From Leyella stercorea (GTDB taxonomy: Bacteria > Bacteroidota > Bacteroidia > Bacteroidales > Bacteroidaceae): DNA of 42,911 nucleotides. Positions 40,291-42,911 of the stretch are shown piece by piece. How positions within the stretch are numbered: the first letter of the stretch is position 1; each line of letters starts with the position of its first letter. The stretch spans positions 1 to 42,911 of the forward strand of contig NZ_JAHQUY010000021.1 of the NCBI RefSeq assembly GCF_019052365.1, in the 5' to 3' direction. A model generated the notes under the pieces. It did no database searches, was not told the DNA's origin, and saw only the letters and a program-made list of their open reading frames with translations. The position numbers and the translations under genes were made by a program.

Positions 40291-40531
40291 GGGGGTGCAC
40301 TTGTCTCAAGTGCACCTTTTATTTTGTTAGTGCTATCTTTAGGGGGTGCACTTGTCTCAAGTTTTTTGTTAGTGCTATCTTCTGGGGGTGCACTTGTCTC
40401 AAGTTTTTTGTTGGTGCTATCTTCAGGGGGTGCACTTGTCTCAAGTGCACCAACGTAGCATGAGGTGCGTTAATATAATAAGAAGTGCACTAACGTAGCT
40501 CGGTTGGTGCACTTGAGACAAGTGCACCCCC
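40291..40531. repeat. Tandem array of GGTGCAC hairpin repeats (42-bp period)
   Basis: Full copy at 40291-40316, then three units at 40342, 40384 and 40426 spaced exactly 42 bp apart, where the first two lack the closing TGCACC arm and run into TTTTTTGTTAGTGCTATCTT. The third is complete (40426-40451), and an opposite copy at 40506-40531 closes the array. Short CACCCCCTTGAAG fragments follow to 40565. It lies between two convergent genes and holds no gene. Confidence 0.85.
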
Positions 40532-40569
40532 TTGAAGGCACCCCCTTGAAGACACCCCCTTGGAGACGA

Positions 40570-40652
40570 TTACCGCGGCGATGTAATGTTGTTACCACGC
40601 TGCTGTAATAGCATTACCACGCTGCTGTAATGGCGTTACCACATTGCTGTAA
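40570..40652. repeat. GTAAT/GTTAC palindromic tandem repeat, copy 2
   Basis: Four units of about 20 bp, of the form GTAATnnnnTTACCACGCTGCT, in tandem, ending 18 bp from the flippase stop. They share words (GTGGTAAC, GCAGCGTGG) with the array at 17466-17550, there in the opposite order relative to the nearest gene. Confidence 0.75.
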
Positions 40653-40669
40653 CACCATTACACTCTGCG

Positions 40670-42109
40670 CTATCCGCGTTTGCGGCGTACAAATGCCTCG
40701 CACTCCGCCAGTATCTTCACCCTTGCCACCTTCATCACCGCATAATAAAGCGCTATGGCGAGCACGAAACGCGTGCCGAGCAACAGCCAGAGGTTGCTGA
40801 TAGAGAGCGTAGCGTAATGGACGGCGCCCATCACGGCGGCGGCAGCAAGAGCGAACGGCATCACGTCGCGCAGGAACATGCGCAGGCCGTAGCCCGTGAG
40901 ACGGCGCACGAAGAAGAGCCACACGCCGAGCCACACTACGTTGAGCGCCGTGTAAGCCTCCACCATGCGCGTGATGCCCTGACGCCAGAGCATCATCATA
41001 ACGCCTATCTGCACCACGCCCAGCGAGAACGTGCACCAGAAGAACGTGCCCGAGCGGCCCTTCGAGATAATCATGTTGGAGAACAGCGTGGCGATGGGCA
41101 TCGTGGCGCCCGCCACGCACAGTATCTGTATCAGCGCAGCCGAGGCGAGCCATTTCTCGCCGATGGCAAGCACGATGAACTCCTTAGCCACCAGTCCGAA
41201 GCCCAGCAGCAGCGGGAAGGCGATGAACGCCGTGAAGCGCATCATCTTGCGGAACACGTCGGTCTGGCGCCCAGGCTCGTTGCCCAGGCTCACGAGCACC
41301 GGCTGCGCCACCTGCGCCACCATGCTCTGCACCAGCGAGTAGCACTTCGTGTTCCACTGATACGCCTGATTGTAGTTGCCCGTGTCGCGCGGTGAGAAGT
41401 AGTGGCCCAGCAGGATGTTGAGCACGTTGTTGTTCACGTGCGTCATTATCGTCGTGGCGAGTATCTTGCACGAGAAGCGGAACATGCGGCGCACCGGCGC
41501 GAACGAGATGCCGCGCAGCGTAGGGCGCCACGGCGAGTAGTGCCACTGGAAGAAGGTGTTGATAGACACGTACACCAGTCCCTGCGTGGCGAGCGACCAG
41601 TAGGCTGCGCCCGCAAACGCCATGCCCACACCCACGAGGCTCGACGAGATGACGGCGATGGCGCCGGCGGCTGCCTGCTGCTTCGCCTTCAGATGCTTGA
41701 AGAGGTAAGCCGACTGCGCCGTGCCCAGCGAGGCGATGATGATGCTCAGGAAGGCGTAGCGACAGAGCGGCACTACGCGCTCCGTGTGATAGTAGTCGCC
41801 GATGAGCGGTGCGGCGAGGAAGAGTGCGGCGTAGAGCGTGGTAGCCACGATGATGTTGAACCAGAACACCGAGTTGTAGTCCTCCGGTCGCGGATCCTTA
41901 AGGTTGGTGAGTGCCGTGCGGAAGCCGCTGTCCTGCAGCGCTGTCGCCACGAGCGAGAAGATGCTTATCATCGCCATCATGCCGTAGTCGGACGGCGAGA
42001 GCAGTCGTCCGAGCACGATGCCGAACGCGAGGCCCACCACCTGCTGCACGCCACTATTCAGGCCGCCCCAGAGCAGGCCCTTCGCTGTCTTTTCCTTCAG
42101 TGTTTCCAT
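40670..42109 (-). CDS. Lipopolysaccharide/polysaccharide flippase (MOP superfamily)
   Basis: A 479-residue inner-membrane protein with about 12 to 14 hydrophobic helices, of the MOP/Wzx-like flippase group that moves lipid-linked sugars across the inner membrane. Start at ATG 42109 (METLKEKTAKGLLWGGLNSG), supported by a -7 box at 42131-42138; the frame extends upstream another 90 codons but only through repeats. Visible marks: KTAKGLLWGGLNSGVQQVV (a typical first helix), LGRLLSPSDYGMMAMI, ISSSLVGVGMAFAGAAYWSL, QPVLVSLGNEPGR. The DPRPEDYNSVFWF motif is common in Bacteroidales members. It is next to no other capsule genes here, so the substrate is unknown; the nearest glycosylation gene is the GT9 enzyme 8 kb away. 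Confidence 0.9.
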   Translation of the reverse strand: METLKEKTAKGLLWGGLNSGVQQVVGLAFGIVLGRLLSPSDYGMMAMISIFSLVATALQDSGFRTALTNLKDPRPEDYNSVFWFNIIVATTLYAALFLAAPLIGDYYHTERVVPLCRYAFLSIIIASLGTAQSAYLFKHLKAKQQAAAGAIAVISSSLVGVGMAFAGAAYWSLATQGLVYVSINTFFQWHYSPWRPTLRGISFAPVRRMFRFSCKILATTIMTHVNNNVLNILLGHYFSPRDTGNYNQAYQWNTKCYSLVQSMVAQVAQPVLVSLGNEPGRQTDVFRKMMRFTAFIAFPLLLGFGLVAKEFIVLAIGEKWLASAALIQILCVAGATMPIATLFSNMIISKGRSGTFFWCTFSLGVVQIGVMMMLWRQGITRMVEAYTALNVVWLGVWLFFVRRLTGYGLRMFLRDVMPFALAAAAVMGAVHYATLSISNLWLLLGTRFVLAIALYYAVMKVARVKILAECEAFVRRKRG

Positions 42110-42130
42110 ATCGTTTTCTCTTTTCTCCTG

Positions 42131-42138
42131 CAAAGTTA
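42131..42138 (-). promoter_or_regulatory. Promoter -7 box of the flippase gene
   Basis: The minus strand reads TAACTTTG followed by CAGG, 21 bp upstream of ATG 42109. It lies inside the longer open frame, showing that the upstream 90 codons are not translated. Confidence 0.6.
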
Positions 42139-42207
42139 CACTTATACCGCCACATTCTCCGAGTTTTCGCGCATAATCTTCGTTGGCGCCGCAAGATTCT
42201 CCTCTTA

Positions 42208-42911
42208 GGGAGTGCACTCTCAGGGGGCGCACTTTTAGGGGACGCACTCTTAGGGGGTGCACTTGTCTCAAGTGCACCAACCAAGCAAGAAACGGATTGA
42301 ACGAATTCCTGCTGCTTAGGATATTTAACAACGGATTAATCGGATTAAACGGATTCCTGCTGCTTGAGATGTTTAACAACGGATTAAACGGATTTTTTTA
42401 GGGGGTGCACTTGTCTCAAGTGCACCAACCAAGCAAGAATTGGATTAGCGGATTCCTGTTGCTTAGGATATTTAACAACGGATTAATCGGATTAAACGGA
42501 TTCCTGCAGCTTGGAATATTTAACAACGGATTGAACGGATTAAACGGATTCCTGCAGCTTAGGAGATTTAACAACGGATTGAACGGATTAAACGGATTCC
42601 TGCTGCTTGGGATATTTAACAACGGATTGAACGGATTAAACGGATTCCTGCTGCTTGAGATATTTAACAACGGATTAAACGGATTTTTTTAGGGGGTGCA
42701 CTTGTCTCAAGTGCACCAACCAAGCAAGAATTGGATTAGCGGATTCCTGTTGCTTAGGATATTTAACAACGGATTAATCGGATTAAACGGATTCCTGCAG
42801 CTTGGAATATTTAACAACGGATTGAACGGATTAAACGGATTCCTGCAGCTTAGGAGATTTAACAACGGATTGAACGGATTAAACGGATTCCTGCTGCTTG
42901 AGATATTTAAC
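42208..42911. repeat. Nested repeat array: 48-bp units within 291-bp blocks
   Basis: The last 700 bp hold no gene. First come degenerate AGGGGGTGCACTCTT units (42208-42250). Then three blocks each open with a GGTGCAC hairpin (42253, 42401, 42692), followed by AACCAAGCAAGAA and a run of 48-bp units beginning GGATTCCTGC(A/T)GCTT and containing ATTTAACAACGGATT, GAACGGATTAAAC. Block 2 has units at 42450, 42498, 42546, 42594 and a shortened one at 42642. Block 3 has them at 42741, 42789, 42837 and 42885, where the window ends. Block 1 has two. The 48-bp period leaves frames open on both strands by chance. The array continues past the window. Confidence 0.9.

Noticed and set aside
42405..42692. Repetitive 16-residue coding frames in the 48-bp array
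   Set aside because: They arise because 48 is a multiple of 3; frames are open on both strands, with no start signal or promoter suited to translation.
42298..42911. Possible CRISPR array
   Set aside because: Units follow each other directly without unique spacers and no cas genes are near. The same holds for the arrays at 17466, 40291 and 40570.

Overview
The window looks like a chromosomal segment of a Bacteroidales bacterium, most likely Prevotellaceae. Three things point there: the protein families (BamA next to several Skp/OmpH proteins, a PorG-like DUF6089 protein, DUF6242, DUF4923, a TonB-dependent receptor, FKBP clusters, an M28 glutaminyl cyclase-like lipoprotein); Bacteroidota-type promoters (TAnnTTTG at -7) ahead of several genes; and intergenic DNA packed with dispersed repeats. 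Species cannot be named from the sequence alone.

Left part (1 to about 8,950, visibly AT-rich, all genes on the minus strand) is an accessory island. It holds a tightly packed four-gene unit (an Xre-type regulator broken by an in-frame stop, an AlbA_2/GHKL Schlafen-like regulator, a WG-repeat protein and a small unknown protein), an IS256-type insertion sequence whose transposase has an in-frame stop, a short open frame with an RxxxxH motif next to the IS, and a 1,131-residue protein joining a sacsin/Hsp90-like ATPase domain to a DUF3883 domain with a nuclease-like D...ExK motif. These are the best candidates for an undescribed or defence-like system.

Middle part (9,019 to 31,280, GC-richer, minus strand) is core genome. 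It carries an outer-membrane biogenesis cluster (PorG-like, uppS, bamA, three tandem skp/ompH, then murI), a DUF6242 lipoprotein, an M16 protease, xerD, a DUF4923 protein, a TonB-dependent receptor, recX, prmC, tRNA-Leu(UAA), tRNA-Gly(GCC), a cyuA-like cysteine desulfidase, and three FKBP prolyl isomerases with different predicted locations.

Right part (31,645 to 42,911) is mostly on the plus strand: a GT9 heptosyltransferase-like enzyme, a convergent M15 peptidase, a U32 peptidase/tRNA-hydroxylation family protein, sufE, a glutaminyl cyclase-like lipoprotein, ychF, an orphan four-helix-bundle protein, lgt, a secreted protein whose signal peptide appears frameshifted, and a minus-strand polysaccharide flippase.

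The most striking structural feature is non-coding. At least seven repeat families fill the gaps between genes. One is a hairpin with the outline GGGGGTGCA...TGCACCCCC and at least three compensating arm sequences. Others are tandem arrays with 42-bp and 48-bp periods, GTTAC palindromes, a GGCTACGGCA palindrome pair, GTTGAGATG-type low-complexity tracts and a CTAG 9-bp repeat that lies in frame inside prmC. Several genes appear to end inside these repeats.
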